Assembly: GCF_000332995.1 (NCBI RefSeq)
Contig: NZ_BANS01000031.1
Span: 16,023 to 80,022 of the forward strand
From: Gordonia amicalis NBRC 100051 = JCM 11271
GTDB taxonomy: Bacteria > Actinomycetota > Actinomycetes > Mycobacteriales > Mycobacteriaceae
DNA length: 64,000 nucleotides
Reading direction: 5' to 3'
The notes beneath the pieces are model-generated. The model was not told the DNA's origin. It saw nothing but the letters and a program-made list of their open reading frames with translations, and ran no database searches. A program made the translations under genes and the position numbers. This document shows, in pieces, positions 19,492-29,944 of this stretch; positions within the stretch are counted from its first letter, which is position 1; each line of letters begins with the position of its first letter.

Positions 19492-20151
19492 TCAGCCGAC
19501 CGCGCTGGCCATCTCAGCTTCGAGCGCCGCGACACGTGCCTCGTCAACCTCGATCCCGCAGATCTTGAGCCAGTTGGCGAGCATTCGGTGCCCGCCCTGG
19601 GTGAGAACGCTCTCGGGGTGGAATTGCACCCCGTGGATCGGCAGCTCGCGGTGGGCCATCGCCATCACGATGCCGGACTCGGTGCGTCCGGTGACGACGA
19701 GCTCGTCGGGGATCGTCTCGGGCAAGACGGTCAGCGAGTGGTAGCGGGTGGCGGTGAACGGATCCGGCAGGCCGGCGAGCACACCCTTGTCGTCGTGGAA
19801 GACCAGCGAGGTCTTTCCGTGCAGCAGTTCCGGGGCTCGGTCGACGGTCCCGCCGAAGGCAGCGCCGATCGCCTGGTGCCCCAAGCACACACCCAGCAGG
19901 GGGAGTTCCTCGGCAGCGGCCACCTCGACCATCGGCATCGTCGCACCGGCACGCTGCGGGGTGCCCGGTCCCGGGCTCAGCAGCACTCCGTCGAATCCGG
20001 CGACCGCCTCACGCAGATGTTCGGCGTCGAACGGGGTCAGACGCGGGTCGTCGTTGCGCCACACGACGGCCTCGACACCGAGCTGACCCAGGTATTGGAC
20101 CAGGTTGTAGACGAAGCTGTCGTAGTTGTCGATGACCAGGATGCGGCTCAC
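19492..20151 (-). CDS. pabA: Glutamine amidotransferase component II (PabA/TrpG)
   Basis: A 219-residue class I glutamine amidotransferase with ILVIDNYDSFVYNLVQYLG at the N-terminus, LLSPGPGTP, the catalytic Cys in LLGVCLGHQAIG and the His-Glu pair in GVQFHPESVLT. It supplies ammonia to aminodeoxychorismate or anthranilate synthase; in actinobacteria this pkn-linked copy is annotated trpG or pabA and may serve both. The GTG at 20151 opens directly on the conserved N-terminus. Divergent from crgA. Confidence 0.9.
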   Translation of the reverse strand: MSRILVIDNYDSFVYNLVQYLGQLGVEAVVWRNDDPRLTPFDAEHLREAVAGFDGVLLSPGPGTPQRAGATMPMVEVAAAEELPLLGVCLGHQAIGAAFGGTVDRAPELLHGKTSLVFHDDKGVLAGLPDPFTATRYHSLTVLPETIPDELVVTGRTESGIVMAMAHRELPIHGVQFHPESVLTQGGHRMLANWLKICGIEVDEARVAALEAEMASAVG

Positions 20152-20312
20152 GGACAAAAGGCTACCGCCGAAAGCGGGTACCGCCGTCAGCGACCTGGTG
20201 AGATACCGTAGAAGCCGAGTGTTTCCGACCCCGGACCGCTCGTCGCCACGACGTTCGGGACGCCAGGGCACGCGTACGACCGCTGCCGCGGTACAGCACA
20301 ACAGAGGATGTC

Positions 20313-20603
20313 ATGCCGAAGTCAAAAGTCCGGAAGAAGACCGACTACACGATCAACACCGCGAGCAGGACGCCGGTCAAGGTCAAGGCCGGCGCCTCGA
20401 GCACCATCTACGTGAGCGTGATGCTCGGCCTGATGCTCTTGGGGCTGGCCTGGCTCGTCGTCTACTACCTCGCCGCCACCCCCACCGCGTACGGCGGCGA
20501 GGGTCAGGTCCTCTACTGGATGGCGCAGCTCAACTCCTGGAACTTCCTCATCGGGTTCTCGCTCATGGTGGCCGGCCTGTTGATGACCATGCGGTGGCGC
20601 TGA
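20313..20603 (+). CDS. crgA: CrgA cell-division membrane protein
   Basis: A 96-residue protein: a basic N-terminus ([14 protein letters not shown]) followed by two membrane helices (about 32-54 and 72-92) with the family sequence [24 protein letters not shown] split by a short GGEGQ-containing loop. CrgA helps recruit FtsI/PbpB and CwsA to the divisome in mycobacteria. Its place between pabA and the PH-domain protein is the standard actinobacterial one. Confidence 0.95.
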   Translation: MPKSKVRKKTDYTINTASRTPVKVKAGASSTIYVSVMLGLMLLGLAWLVVYYLAATPTAYGGEGQVLYWMAQLNSWNFLIGFSLMVAGLLMTMRWR

Positions 20604-20651
20604 TCGCATTGCCGCTCATGTCCCGGACGAATCACTCTGAACTGCGGAAAC

Positions 20652-20717
20652 ACATGTGTGTAAGTTGTCCACAGTGTGGAAATAACATGTGTGTAAGTTC
20701 TCCCCACTGTGAGTAAC
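20652..20717. repeat. 33-bp tandem repeat (two copies) downstream of crgA
   Basis: Two copies, at 20652-20684 and 20685-20717, share an identical first half (ACATGTGTGTAAGTT) and a diverged second half. The repeat contains a perfect TTGTCCACA in copy 1, which is TTCTCCCCA in copy 2. Confidence 0.8.
20665..20673 (+). promoter_or_regulatory. DnaA box TTGTCCACA
   Basis: Perfect match to the actinobacterial DnaA-box consensus TT(G/A)TCCACA, inside the first unit of the 33-bp repeat and about 24 kb from oriC. Confidence 0.55.
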
Positions 20718-20720
20718 TCC

Positions 20721-20729
20721 TGTGGATAA
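20721..20729 (-). promoter_or_regulatory. DnaA box TTATCCACA overlapping a start codon
   Basis: TGTGGATAA is the perfect reverse of TTATCCACA. The GTG start of the PH-domain gene (20722) lies inside it, so DnaA binding here could affect initiation of that transcript. Confidence 0.5.
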
Positions 20730-21234
20730 CTCTGGCGACTCATCCACACACGCATGGTCGACGCCCGTCGGCGCGGGAGTCGCGGGCTGCCTCGGGGGAG
20801 TGATCCTGCTCGGCGGCGCGGTTCTGGTGTCCAACGACCCGGGGGGCTCCGTGCTCATGGGAATCGCCGGCATCCTGCTGGTCGGCCTGGGTGTCTACAC
20901 GCTGGTCGTCCGGCCGCGCCTCGAACTCGCCGCCGGATACCCCGCCACGCTGACCGTCCGCGGTCTGACCGGGCGGCGCAGCTACACGCCCGACCGCGTC
21001 GAACGCATCCGGCTGCTGTCGATGCGCCGCGTCGGGCGTCGGGTGGGACAGCTCGAGATCGACGTCCTCGACGACGACGCCGAACCCGTCCGCCCGAATG
21101 ACGGAACCGGGAAGGACGGACCCCGGGACGACACCCGGTTGCTGGTCTTCAGTCGATGGGATCTCGGCACCGACCTCATCTCGGTCGTCGACGAACTCCG
21201 CGCTGCGGGATTCCACGTCGACGACGACAGATGA
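20722..21234 (+). CDS. PH-domain membrane protein (Rv0010c-like)
   Basis: A 170-residue protein with two membrane helices (about 13-35 and 40-60) and a C-terminal PH-like domain (LELAAGYPATLTVRGLTG..., about 68-165). Its position next to crgA and its layout match Rv0010c of M. tuberculosis, whose function is unknown. The GTG at 20722 is the only start that keeps the first helix; no strong ribosome site precedes it. A negatively charged loop (DDDAEPVRPNDGTG) interrupts the domain. Confidence 0.75.
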   Translation: MDNSGDSSTHAWSTPVGAGVAGCLGGVILLGGAVLVSNDPGGSVLMGIAGILLVGLGVYTLVVRPRLELAAGYPATLTVRGLTGRRSYTPDRVERIRLLSMRRVGRRVGQLEIDVLDDDAEPVRPNDGTGKDGPRDDTRLLVFSRWDLGTDLISVVDELRAAGFHVDDDR

Positions 21235-21244
21235 CGTGTGAACG

Positions 21245-22129
21245 TCAGCGGATGTAGGTCAGCCCGTCGTAGGTGACGCCCCCGGCGATCCCCAGGCCGA
21301 GCGCGACGACGAAGAGCACGCCGAGCGCGATCCAGCCGACCCGGCCGGTCGCCTGCGAGGTCCGGCGCCCCTCGGGCAGAACCAGTCCCGGGAGATAGAC
21401 GACGGCTGCGGTGGCCGCGGCACCGAAGGCGAGACCGCCGAGGTGCCCCAGGACGGAGATCCCGGGCAGCGAGAACGACAGGACCACGTTGAACCCGATG
21501 ATCAACAGCACCGGCACCGGTGAGACCCGCGCCTTGAGGATGATCACCAGCATCGCGCCCATGAGGCCGTAGATGGCGCCCGAGGCGCCCGCGGTCAGGG
21601 CGCGATCGTTCTCGAAGAGCATGACGGCGGCGCTGCCGCCCAACAGGGCGATCAGATACACCGCGAGGTAGCGGGCCATGCCGAGCGCGAGCTCGAGGTC
21701 ACGGCCCAGGATGTAGAGCGAGAGCATGTTGACGGCCACATGCATCACACTGAAATGCAGGAAGCCGGACGTCAGCAGTCGCCAGTACTCGCCGGCGGCG
21801 ACGTCGCTCTTGAGTAGATCTCCGGAGCTGAAGATCGTGGCGGCCCCGGGGTCGCCGAAGCCTGCCTGTGCCACGCACAGGAGGAAGACCAGGATGTTGA
21901 TCCCGATCAGGGTGTAGGTGACGTACGGCTTGCCTTCGGACAACCGGGTCCTGGCCATCCTCCGGATCCCGCGGTCGCCGAAGGCCGGCGTCTGCTGAAC
22001 ACCGTCATCTCGAAGACACTCGAGACAATGCTGGCCGACCGACGCAGGTCGAAGACACTCCGGACACGCCGGCCGCCCACACCGGCTGCAGGACAGGCCG
22101 GTGGGACGGTCGGGATGCCGGTAGCACAC
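21245..22129 (-). CDS. Rhomboid intramembrane serine protease with N-terminal zinc finger
   Basis: A 294-residue protein. Residues 1-40 are a B-box-type zinc finger (CYRHPDRPTGLSCSRCGRPACPEC...HCLEC). Six or more membrane helices follow with the rhomboid signature: WRLLTSGFLHFSVMHVAVNM, catalytic Ser in GASGAIYGLMG and catalytic His in GHLGGLAFG. It cleaves transmembrane substrates; the target is unknown. The listed GTG start at 22129 gives a product opening on the zinc finger. A CTG at 22165 overlapping the ppiA stop would add 12 residues ([15 protein letters not shown]), as in homologues. Confidence 0.88.
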   Translation of the reverse strand: MCYRHPDRPTGLSCSRCGRPACPECLRPASVGQHCLECLRDDGVQQTPAFGDRGIRRMARTRLSEGKPYVTYTLIGINILVFLLCVAQAGFGDPGAATIFSSGDLLKSDVAAGEYWRLLTSGFLHFSVMHVAVNMLSLYILGRDLELALGMARYLAVYLIALLGGSAAVMLFENDRALTAGASGAIYGLMGAMLVIILKARVSPVPVLLIIGFNVVLSFSLPGISVLGHLGGLAFGAAATAAVVYLPGLVLPEGRRTSQATGRVGWIALGVLFVVALGLGIAGGVTYDGLTYIR

Positions 22130-22161
22130 CGCCCGCTGGGGGGCGGTGTGTTCCGGAGTGG

Positions 22162-22683
22162 TCAGTTGACCTCGATCTTCTCGATGACGACGGCGTCGAG
22201 CGGACGATCCTGACGATCGGTCGACGTCGTCGCGATCGCGTCGACGACCTGCTGCGACGCGGGGTCGGTGACCTCACCGAAGATGCTGTGGCGACGGTTG
22301 AGGTGCGGGGTCGGGCCGACGGTGATGAAGAACTGCGAGCCGTTGGTGCCCGGCCCGGCGTTGGCCATGGCGAGCAGGTACGGACGATCGAACTGCAGCT
22401 CGGGATGGAACTCGTCACCGAACTGGTAGCCGGGGCCGCCCATGCCGGTGCCGGTCGGGTCGCCGCCCTGGATCATGAAGCCGGCGATCACACGGTGGAA
22501 GACCGAGCCGTCGTAGAACGGTCCGGAGTTGCCGCCGGACGCATTCGGCTTGCTGTACTCCTTGCTGCCGTCGGCGAGGCCGACGAAGTTCTCGACCGTC
22601 TTCGGCGCATGGTTCGGGAACAGGTCGACCTTGATGTCGCCGCGGTTGGTGTGGATGACTGCGGAGGTTTTCTGAGTGGTCAC
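22162..22683 (-). CDS. ppiA: Cyclophilin-type peptidyl-prolyl isomerase
   Basis: A 173-residue cyclophilin with [34 protein letters not shown] and NGSQFFIT, including the catalytic Arg in FHRV. It has no signal peptide, so it is cytoplasmic. The GTG at 22683 (start [17 protein letters not shown]) is chosen because upstream codons are non-homologous. It is followed directly by the rhomboid gene, which probably shares its transcript. Confidence 0.92.
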   Translation of the reverse strand: MTTQKTSAVIHTNRGDIKVDLFPNHAPKTVENFVGLADGSKEYSKPNASGGNSGPFYDGSVFHRVIAGFMIQGGDPTGTGMGGPGYQFGDEFHPELQFDRPYLLAMANAGPGTNGSQFFITVGPTPHLNRRHSIFGEVTDPASQQVVDAIATTSTDRQDRPLDAVVIEKIEVN

Positions 22684-22830
22684 CCCACCATCCAACCACT
22701 TGTCTCCTACCGGATGGTCGGGAGATGGCTCCCAGATGCATGGATCCGATTCCGTGGACGTGGTCTGCGCGCGCAGGGTCACACGATCCGAGGTGGCATC
22801 GGCGGCTGCCCGGCTGGCACTCTGGTCGAC

Positions 22831-23010
22831 ATGCCGAAGAACTACCTCGTCGTCGTACTGACCGTGCTCGCAGCGGCGGTCACCGCAGGTGCCGGCGCGG
22901 TCGTCCTGCGTCGAACACGCCAGGATCCGCCGCCGGTCTCCCCGACCGTTCCCCGCATCGAGGAGGTCCGTCAGGCCCTCGTGGAGAGCACGGAATCACA
23001 GGCCTCGTGA
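22831..23010 (+). CDS. Short CwsA-like membrane protein
   Basis: A 59-residue product: MPKNYL, one membrane helix (about 6-25), then a basic and Pro-rich tail ([22 protein letters not shown]). In M. tuberculosis the gene next to ppiA in the same orientation is cwsA (Rv0008c, 145 residues), whose C-terminus has the same layout (helix, RR, Pro-rich tail). This product corresponds only to that part; the long cytoplasmic N-terminus is missing. No strong ribosome site is seen. CwsA links CrgA and Wag31, so a reduced version is plausible but unproven. Confidence 0.5.
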   Translation: MPKNYLVVVLTVLAAAVTAGAGAVVLRRTRQDPPPVSPTVPRIEEVRQALVESTESQAS

Positions 23011-23070
23011 CGACACCGCCGACGGTCGATCCGGGCGTCGGCGGCGTCCACGGGTAATTTGAAACACGTG

Positions 23071-24150
23071 ACCTCAGACGACGAGCGCTCTACGACCACG
23101 CCCGCCTCCCCCGGTGGCGCGTCCGAGCGGGCACGCGAGCTGTGGTCGATGTCCGACGACGCGAGGCCTCGCGACCCGGAACCGACCCGTTCCGGTCCGA
23201 GCGGCGCCGGCCCGGCGCCCACCGGCGGATCCCACGGCACCGCCCCCTGGGAGCGTGTTCCGAGCGCACCCATCAGTGCACCCTCCCCGCCCCGCGGTCG
23301 TGACGTGCCCGAACCGAACCGTCCCGGGCCCGGCGGATCCTTCCCACCCGTATCGGGTGGCCCGACGCTCGGTGGTCCCACATCTGCCCAGCGTCCCGGT
23401 CCGCCCCCCGGCAGTCCCCGTCCCTCGGACGGACCCGGCGGACCCGGCGGTCCGCGTCCGCAACCGCCCGGCCCGAACGGTCCCCGCCCCGGCGGTGATC
23501 CGGGTCGTCCCCCACGGCCGGCCGGCGCGTACACGACCGGGCCCCGTCCGCGGCCGGTTCCGGGTGATCCGCAGGGCAATCCCCGTCCGATGCCCCCTGG
23601 CGCCCCGCCCCCGGCCGGACACCGCCCGTCGCCCGGAGCCCCCCTCCAGTCGCCTATTCCTGGTGCGTCGCAAGGTAATTCGTCGCAAGGTGATCCCTCG
23701 CAACGCGCCGGTGCACCACGTCCGGATGCGCTCGGTGCCCGTCCCGGACCGCCACCGTCTCGTCCGGAACCATCTCGTCCGGAACCGCCTCGTCCGCGCC
23801 CGGATCTCGACGGCCAGACGCCCGACTCAGACGACCGCACGGTCTTCGCGCCGGTGTCCCAGGCCTACTCAGCAAACAATCCAGCACTCGAGGACGATCC
23901 GGAGGACACCGTGGCTCCCCAGTCCGGCCAACGCCTCAATCGCACGGCCGTGTGGGCCCTGGTCCTCTCCGGGCTGGGCATCACCTTCGTGATCGGTCTC
24001 GTACTCGGCTACCGCGCGCGGGCCCAGATCCGTCGCACCCGGGAGGCCGGACTGCCGTTCGCGAACGTCGCGATCTGGCTGGGCTGGGCCTACCTCGGCG
24101 TGCTGGTGTTCGGTCTGCTCGTCTACGGCTGGATCCTGTTCGTCGCCTGA
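23071..24150 (+). CDS. Pro/Gly-rich protein with C-terminal DUF4190-like membrane domain
   Basis: A 359-residue protein. Residues 1-265 are extremely rich in Pro, Gly, Arg and Ser with no motif and many repeated PGPP/GPGG elements. The last 75 residues hold two membrane helices (WALVLSGLGITFVIGLVLGY and NVAIWLGWAYLGVLVFGLLVY) separated by ARAQIRRTREAG, the DUF4190 pattern. GTG at 23071 is used; a TTG lies four codons upstream and neither has a clear ribosome site. Function unknown; similar proteins occur near division genes. Confidence 0.7.
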   Translation, partial: TSDDERSTTTPASPGGASERARELWSMSDDARPRDPEPTRSGPSGAGPAPTGGSHGTAPWERVPSAPISAPSPPRGRDVPEPNRPGPGGSFPPVSGGPTLGGPTSAQRPGPPPGSPRPSDGPGGPGGPRPQPPGPNGPRPGGDPGRPPRPAGAYTTGPRPRPVPGDPQGNPRPMPPGAPPPAGHRPSPGAPLQSPIPGASQGNSSQGDPSQRAGAPRPDALGARPGPPPSRPEPSRPEPPRPRPDLDGQTPDSDDRTVFAPVSQAYSANNPALEDDPEDTVAPQSGQRLNRTAVWALVLSGLGITFVIGLVLGYRARAQIRRTREAGLPFANVAIWLGWAYLGVLVFGLLVYGWILFVA

Positions 24151-24445
24151 TGCGATCCTGCGCGGCTCTATGACATCGGTCTCAGCGGAAACGGGCGAAT
24201 CGCCTTCCTCGAGATCGCCGATCGGCACCGAATTGTGCCCCGTTTCGGTAGGAAGATCTGATAGCGGAAAAGAGGCTCCATCCAGCGCGTTCCCGGTCAC
24301 GGCGAGCCACGGGGTCGAGCCGGGGAGATTCCGGCGCGCGTGAACGTACTCGCGCGTAATGGCTTCGGTCCGCAACTATCGATCTGTTGAACCACCTCGC
24401 GTGTGCCGAAAACACCCTCGGCACGACGAACCGAAGGAGTCGGTG
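24151..24445. other. Promoter region of the multidomain carboxylase
   Basis: This 295-bp stretch contains no supportable gene. It must carry the promoter of the carboxylase gene at 24446. No confident riboswitch or terminator was recognised. Confidence 0.4.
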
Positions 24446-27400
24446 ATGTTCTCCCGAATTGCCATCGTCAACCGTGGCGAGGCCGCAATGCGCCTCATCC
24501 ATGCCGTCCGTGGCCTGTCCGCCGAGACCGGGCAGCCGATCGAGGTCATCGCGCTGCACACCGATGTCGACGCCGCCGCCACCTTCGTGCGCGAAGCCGA
24601 CGTCGCCTACGACCTCGGTCCCGCCGCGTCGCGCCCGTACCTCAACATGAAGGTGCTCGAGCGCGCCCTGCTGGAGACCGGCGCCGACGCGGCGTGGGTC
24701 GGCTGGGGCTTCGTCGCCGAGGACCCGGTGTTCGCCGAACTCTGTGAGCGGATCGGCGTGACCTTCGTCGGTCCGTCGCCCGACGCGATGCGCAAGCTGG
24801 GCGACAAGATCGGCGCGAAGCTGATCGCCGAGGAAGTCGGTGTGCCGGTCGCACCGTGGAGCCGCGGTGCCGTCGACTCCATCGACGAGGCCCTGACCGC
24901 GGCCGCCGACATCGGCTACCCGCTGATGCTGAAGGCCACCGCCGGCGGCGGCGGGCGCGGCATCCGCGTCATCAACAACGACGACGAGCTGCGCGACGCC
25001 TACGAGCGCACCCGCGACGAGGCCGCCCGCGCCTTCGGCAGCGGCGTCGTCTTCCTGGAGCGCCTGGTCACCGGTGCGCGCCACGTCGAGGTCCAGGTCA
25101 TCGCCGACGGTAAGGGCACCGCCTGGGCGCTCGGCGTCCGCGACTGCTCGGTCCAGCGTCGTAACCAGAAGGTCGTCGAGGAATCGGCATCGCCCGTCCT
25201 CTCCGAGGACCAGGTCGCCGAGCTCAAGGCCTCCGCCGAGCGGCTCGCCGTCGCCGTCGGCTACCGCGGCGCCGCCACCGTCGAGTTCCTGTACCACCCC
25301 GGCGAGAAGCTCTTCGCCTTCCTCGAGGTCAACACCCGACTCCAGGTCGAGCACCCGATCACCGAGATCACCAACGGCTTCGACCTCGTCCGTGCCCAGC
25401 TGCACGTCGCGTCCGGCGGCAAGCTCGACGGCGAACCGCCGCGCGAGCGCGGACACGCCATCGAGGCGCGTCTCAACGCCGAGGATCCGGACCGCGACTT
25501 CGCACCGGCCCCCGGTCGCATCAACCTCCTCGAACTGCCGGCCGGCCCGGGTATCCGCGTCGACACCGGCGTGAGCGAGGGCGACACCATCCCCGCCGAC
25601 TTCGACTCGATGATCGCCAAGATCATCGCCTACGGACGTGACCGCGACGAAGCGCTCGGCCGCCTGCGCCGGGCGATGCGCGAGACCCGCGTGATCATCG
25701 CCGGTGGCGCCACCAACAAGTCCTTCGTGCTCGAGCTGCTCGACCAGCCCGAGGTGATCGACGGCAGCGCCGACACCGGCTGGATCGACCGCGTCCGCGC
25801 CGAGGGGCGCCTGGTCGCGAACCAGCATTCGGCGATCGCACTGATCGCCGCCGCGATCGACGCCTACGAGGAGCAGGAGCAGGTCGAACAGCAGCGTCTG
25901 ATGTCGACCGCCTCGGGCGGCCGTCCGCAGGTCCAGCACGACAGCGGTCGTCCGCTCGATCTCAAGCTGCGCGGCGCCACATACCGGGTCCGCGTCGCGC
26001 GGATCGGCGCGCATCGCTTCCGCGTGAGCATCGAGGCAGGTACCGACGCCCGCACCGTCGACGTCGAGCTCGAGCGCTTCGACGACCATGCCGCCCAGCT
26101 CGTGGTCAACCGCGAACGCTTCCGGCTCGTCACCGACACGCACGGTCCCGTCCACCTCGTCGACGTCGACGGGATCACCCACCGCGTCAGCCGCGACGAA
26201 GGCGGCATCGTCCGCTCGCCGGCACCCGCGCTGGTCGTCGCGACTCCGCTGCAGGTCGGCGACGAGGTCGAGGCCGGCGCCCCGGTGTTGGTCCTGGAGG
26301 CCATGAAGATGGAGACCGTGTTGCGCGCTCCGGTCCGCTCACGTCTCAAGGAATGTGCGGTATCCGTGGGCGCGCAGGTGGAGACCGGAGCGACGCTGCT
26401 GCGGCTCGAACCGCTCGCCGACGAGGACGAAGAAACTCCGGAGGAAGTCGCGGGCGTCGACATCGAGCTGCCCGTCGAACCCGAGGTCGAGGCCGACGAG
26501 CGCACCACCCGGTCGCAGGAGGACCTGCGCGCCCAGCTCCTCGGCTACGACGTCGACCCGCACGACCGCACCCGTCTCCTCGACGAGTACCTCGCGGTGC
26601 GGCGCGCCGCGATGGTCAGCGGTCGCCGGCCTCTCGCCGACGAGCTCGAACTCATCACCGTGTTCGCCGACATCGCCGAGCTGAGCCAGAACCGGCCGTC
26701 CAGTGACGAGCTCGGCGTCGAGCACGTCCACAGTGCGCGCGAGAACTTCCACACCTACCTGCAGAGCCTCGACGTGGAGCGGGACGGCCTGCGCGCCGCC
26801 TTCCACGACCAGCTCAGCCGGGCGCTGCGGCACTACGGGGTCACCGAGCTCGACCGGACCCCGGAGCTCGAGGCCGCGGTCTTCCGCATCTTCCTGGCGC
26901 TGCAGAACCCGACCGGGTCCGTCACCGTCATCAGCACCCTGCTGCGTGAGTGGCTGCAGGAGCCGACGCCCCGCGACGAGCTGCGCGACGACGTGGGCCC
27001 CGCCCTCGACCGCCTGATCGCCGCGACCCAGATGCGCTACCCCGCCATCGCCGACCTCGCCCGTGGCGTCGTCTACGCGTGGTACGGCCAGCCGCTGCTG
27101 CTCCGCGATCGTGCCCGCGTCTACAGCAACGTGCGCAAGCAACTCCGCTACCTCGACGAGAACCCGAACGCCGCGGACCGCGACGAGCGCATCGACAACA
27201 TGGTGCGCAGCACCGAGCCGCTGGTCCGTCTCCTCGGCCAGCGCATCGAGCGGGGTAGCACCGACAACCGGGTGATGCTCGAGGTCCTGACCCGCCGCTA
27301 CTACGGCAACAAGGGGCTCTCGGACATCCGCAACCACGAGGCCGGTGGCACGACCTTCGTCGTCGCCGACCGCGAGGGCGGCAGCCTGATGTCCGCGGCC

Positions 27401-29944
27401 GTCGGTTTCGCGGCGCTGCCGTCGGTGCTGGAGGGTCTCGGCAAACTCGCCCGGGGCGCGGCCGCGGTCGACTCGGACATCTACCTCAGCTGGGAGCAGC
27501 AGCCGAACGACTTCGACGTGCTGGCCGAGACGCTGCACGAGATCGTCTCCAACGCCTCACTCCCCCCGCAGGTCCACCGCGTCACGATCACCGTGGCCGG
27601 CAGCGGCGATGCGCGGATGCACCACCACGTCACCTTCCGGCCGTCCGCGACCGGCATGGCGGAGGAACGACTCATCCGCGGTCTGCACCCGCACATCGCG
27701 CAGCGGATGCGGATGGAGCGCCTCCGCAAGTTCGACCTCACCCGGCTCTCCTCGGCCGACGACGAAGAGGTGTACCTCTTCCGTTGTGTCGCAAGGGAGA
27801 ACCCGTCCGACGAGCGGCTCATCGCCTTCGCCCAGGTGCGTGACCTCACGGCGGTCCGCGAACCCGGCGGACGTCTGCTGACGCTGCCCACCGCGGAGGC
27901 GACGCTCGCCTCGTGTGCGGACTCGATCCGCCGCGCCCAGCGCGGAGCGGCCCGCCCGTCGAGCACCAACCGGATCATCCTCTACGTGTGGCCGCCCATC
28001 GACGACGACGCGTCGATCCTCGACATGATCGCCGGTCACATCCGCGGTGTCACACAGGGAATCGGCCTCGAAGAGGTCCAGGTGATCGCTCGTCGACGCA
28101 ATCCCGAGACCGGGGACCTCACCAAGGTGTCGATTCACTTCTCGCTCACCGCGACCGGCGAATTCGACGTCAAGGTCGGGGAACCGTCCGAGACCCCGAT
28201 CGAGCCCGTCGACGAGTACCGACAGAAGGTCAAGCGCGCCGCGGCACGCAACACCGTCTATCCGTACGAGTTGGCCGAGATCCTCGGTGAATTCACCGAA
28301 TACGACCTCGACGCCGAGCATCGTCTCGTCCCGGTCGACCGGCCCAAGGGCCGCAACACCGCGGCGATGGTCGCCGGTCTGGTCACCACCCCGACCGAGA
28401 AGTTCCCCGAGGGCGTCACCCGCGTGGTCCTGCTCGGCGATCCCACCAAATCGCTTGGCGCGCTGTCGGAACCGGAGTGCAGCCGGGTCATCGCCGCACT
28501 CGATCTCGCCGAACAGATGCAGGTGCCGCTCGAGTGGTACGCGCTGTCCTCGGGCGCCCGGATCTCGATGGACTCCGGCACCGAGAACATGGACTGGGTC
28601 GCCCGCGCGCTGAAGCGTGTCGTCGAGTACACCCAGGCGGGTGGCGAGATCAACATCGTCGTGGCGGGCATCAATGTCGGTGCGCAGCCGTACTGGAACG
28701 CCGAGGCGACGATGCTCATGCACACCAAGGGCATCCTGGTCATGACCCCGGATTCGGCGATGGTCCTCACCGGCAAGCAGTCGCTGGACTTCTCCGGCGG
28801 TGTCTCGGCCGAGGACAACTTCGGCATCGGTGGTTACGACCGCGTGATGGGCCCGAACGGCCAGGCGCAGTACTGGGCACCGAATCTCGGTGCGGCACGC
28901 GATGTCCTCATGTCCCACTACGAGCACACCTACGTGCTTCCGGGCGAGCGCACCCCGCGTCGTGCGATCACGACCGATCCGTCGGACCGGGACGTCTCCG
29001 ATTACCCGCACGTGCTCGCCGGCAGCGACTTCACCACGGTGGGTCAGGTCTTCTCGCGGGAACACAACCCGGATCGCAAGAAGCCCTTCGACATCCGCAC
29101 CGTGATGCGCGCCGTCGCCGACCAGGATCACGTCGTCCTCGAACGTTGGGCCGGCATGGCCGACGCCGAGACGGCCGTCGTGTGTGACGTCCACCTGGGC
29201 GGCATCCCGGTGTGCATGCTGGGCATCGAGTCGCGTGAGGTCGCGCGTCGTGGCTACAAGCCGACCGACGGACCCGACACGTACACCGCGGGCACGCTGT
29301 TCCCGCAGTCGTCGAAGAAGGCCGCCCGCGCGATCAACGTGGCCAGCGGCAACCGTCCGCTCGTCGTGCTCGCGAACCTGTCGGGCTTCGACGGTTCGCC
29401 GGAGTCGATGCGCAAGCTGCAACTCGAGTACGGCGCCGAGATCGGCCGGGCGATCGTCAACTTCCGCGGCCCGATCGTGTTCTGCGTGATCTCGCGCTAT
29501 CACGGCGGTGCGTTCGTGGTGTTCTCGAAGGCGCTGAACCCGAACATGACCGTGCTGGCCATCGACGGTTCGTTCGCGTCGGTGCTCGGCGGTGCGCCCG
29601 CGGCCGCGGTGGTGTTCGCCGGTGAGGTCGCCAAGCGCGTCGCCGCCGATCCTCGCGTCCGCGAGCTCGAGGCGAGCGTCGCCGAATCGTCCGGTACCGA
29701 TCGCTCGAGCCTGAACGCGGAACTCGCCGACATCCGGCAGTCGGTTCGTGCCGAGAAGATCAGCGAGATCGCCGCCGAGTTCGACAAGGTGCACAGCATC
29801 CAGCGTGCCGTCGAGGTCGGTTCGGTCGACGCGGTCATCAGTGCCGAGGAGCTGCGTCCGCGGATCATCGGGGCGATCGAGAACTCCCCGGCGTGGGGCA
29901 AGACGGACTCGCATGTCGTATGTGTGCGTCAGCGAGAGTCGTAG
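24446..29944 (+). CDS. Eukaryote-type multidomain acetyl-CoA carboxylase
   Basis: A single 1832-residue polypeptide. Residues 1-450 are biotin carboxylase (ATP-grasp loop [14 protein letters not shown] near 160-175, [14 protein letters not shown] near 295-308). A biotinyl domain carries the target lysine (EAMKMET, Lys621). About 700-1290 is a long central region whose [19 protein letters not shown] and [11 protein letters not shown] segments resemble the eukaryotic ACC central domain. About 1300-1832 is the carboxyltransferase ([44 protein letters not shown]). Typical actinobacterial carboxylases are split into alpha and beta subunits. Start at 24446 follows GAAGGAG. Acetyl-CoA is the likely substrate, but a longer acyl-CoA is possible. 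Confidence 0.85.
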   Translation: MFSRIAIVNRGEAAMRLIHAVRGLSAETGQPIEVIALHTDVDAAATFVREADVAYDLGPAASRPYLNMKVLERALLETGADAAWVGWGFVAEDPVFAELCERIGVTFVGPSPDAMRKLGDKIGAKLIAEEVGVPVAPWSRGAVDSIDEALTAAADIGYPLMLKATAGGGGRGIRVINNDDELRDAYERTRDEAARAFGSGVVFLERLVTGARHVEVQVIADGKGTAWALGVRDCSVQRRNQKVVEESASPVLSEDQVAELKASAERLAVAVGYRGAATVEFLYHPGEKLFAFLEVNTRLQVEHPITEITNGFDLVRAQLHVASGGKLDGEPPRERGHAIEARLNAEDPDRDFAPAPGRINLLELPAGPGIRVDTGVSEGDTIPADFDSMIAKIIAYGRDRDEALGRLRRAMRETRVIIAGGATNKSFVLELLDQPEVIDGSADTGWIDRVRAEGRLVANQHSAIALIAAAIDAYEEQEQVEQQRLMSTASGGRPQVQHDSGRPLDLKLRGATYRVRVARIGAHRFRVSIEAGTDARTVDVELERFDDHAAQLVVNRERFRLVTDTHGPVHLVDVDGITHRVSRDEGGIVRSPAPALVVATPLQVGDEVEAGAPVLVLEAMKMETVLRAPVRSRLKECAVSVGAQVETGATLLRLEPLADEDEETPEEVAGVDIELPVEPEVEADERTTRSQEDLRAQLLGYDVDPHDRTRLLDEYLAVRRAAMVSGRRPLADELELITVFADIAELSQNRPSSDELGVEHVHSARENFHTYLQSLDVERDGLRAAFHDQLSRALRHYGVTELDRTPELEAAVFRIFLALQNPTGSVTVISTLLREWLQEPTPRDELRDDVGPALDRLIAATQMRYPAIADLARGVVYAWYGQPLLLRDRARVYSNVRKQLRYLDENPNAADRDERIDNMVRSTEPLVRLLGQRIERGSTDNRVMLEVLTRRYYGNKGLSDIRNHEAGGTTFVVADREGGSLMSAAVGFAALPSVLEGLGKLARGAAAVDSDIYLSWEQQPNDFDVLAETLHEIVSNASLPPQVHRVTITVAGSGDARMHHHVTFRPSATGMAEERLIRGLHPHIAQRMRMERLRKFDLTRLSSADDEEVYLFRCVARENPSDERLIAFAQVRDLTAVREPGGRLLTLPTAEATLASCADSIRRAQRGAARPSSTNRIILYVWPPIDDDASILDMIAGHIRGVTQGIGLEEVQVIARRRNPETGDLTKVSIHFSLTATGEFDVKVGEPSETPIEPVDEYRQKVKRAAARNTVYPYELAEILGEFTEYDLDAEHRLVPVDRPKGRNTAAMVAGLVTTPTEKFPEGVTRVVLLGDPTKSLGALSEPECSRVIAALDLAEQMQVPLEWYALSSGARISMDSGTENMDWVARALKRVVEYTQAGGEINIVVAGINVGAQPYWNAEATMLMHTKGILVMTPDSAMVLTGKQSLDFSGGVSAEDNFGIGGYDRVMGPNGQAQYWAPNLGAARDVLMSHYEHTYVLPGERTPRRAITTDPSDRDVSDYPHVLAGSDFTTVGQVFSREHNPDRKKPFDIRTVMRAVADQDHVVLERWAGMADAETAVVCDVHLGGIPVCMLGIESREVARRGYKPTDGPDTYTAGTLFPQSSKKAARAINVASGNRPLVVLANLSGFDGSPESMRKLQLEYGAEIGRAIVNFRGPIVFCVISRYHGGAFVVFSKALNPNMTVLAIDGSFASVLGGAPAAAVVFAGEVAKRVAADPRVRELEASVAESSGTDRSSLNAELADIRQSVRAEKISEIAAEFDKVHSIQRAVEVGSVDAVISAEELRPRIIGAIENSPAWGKTDSHVVCVRQRES

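Noticed and set aside
27557..29914. 785-codon minus-strand frame opposite the carboxylase
   Set aside because: Shadow of the CT and central domains; His/Asp/Arg-biased with no domain.
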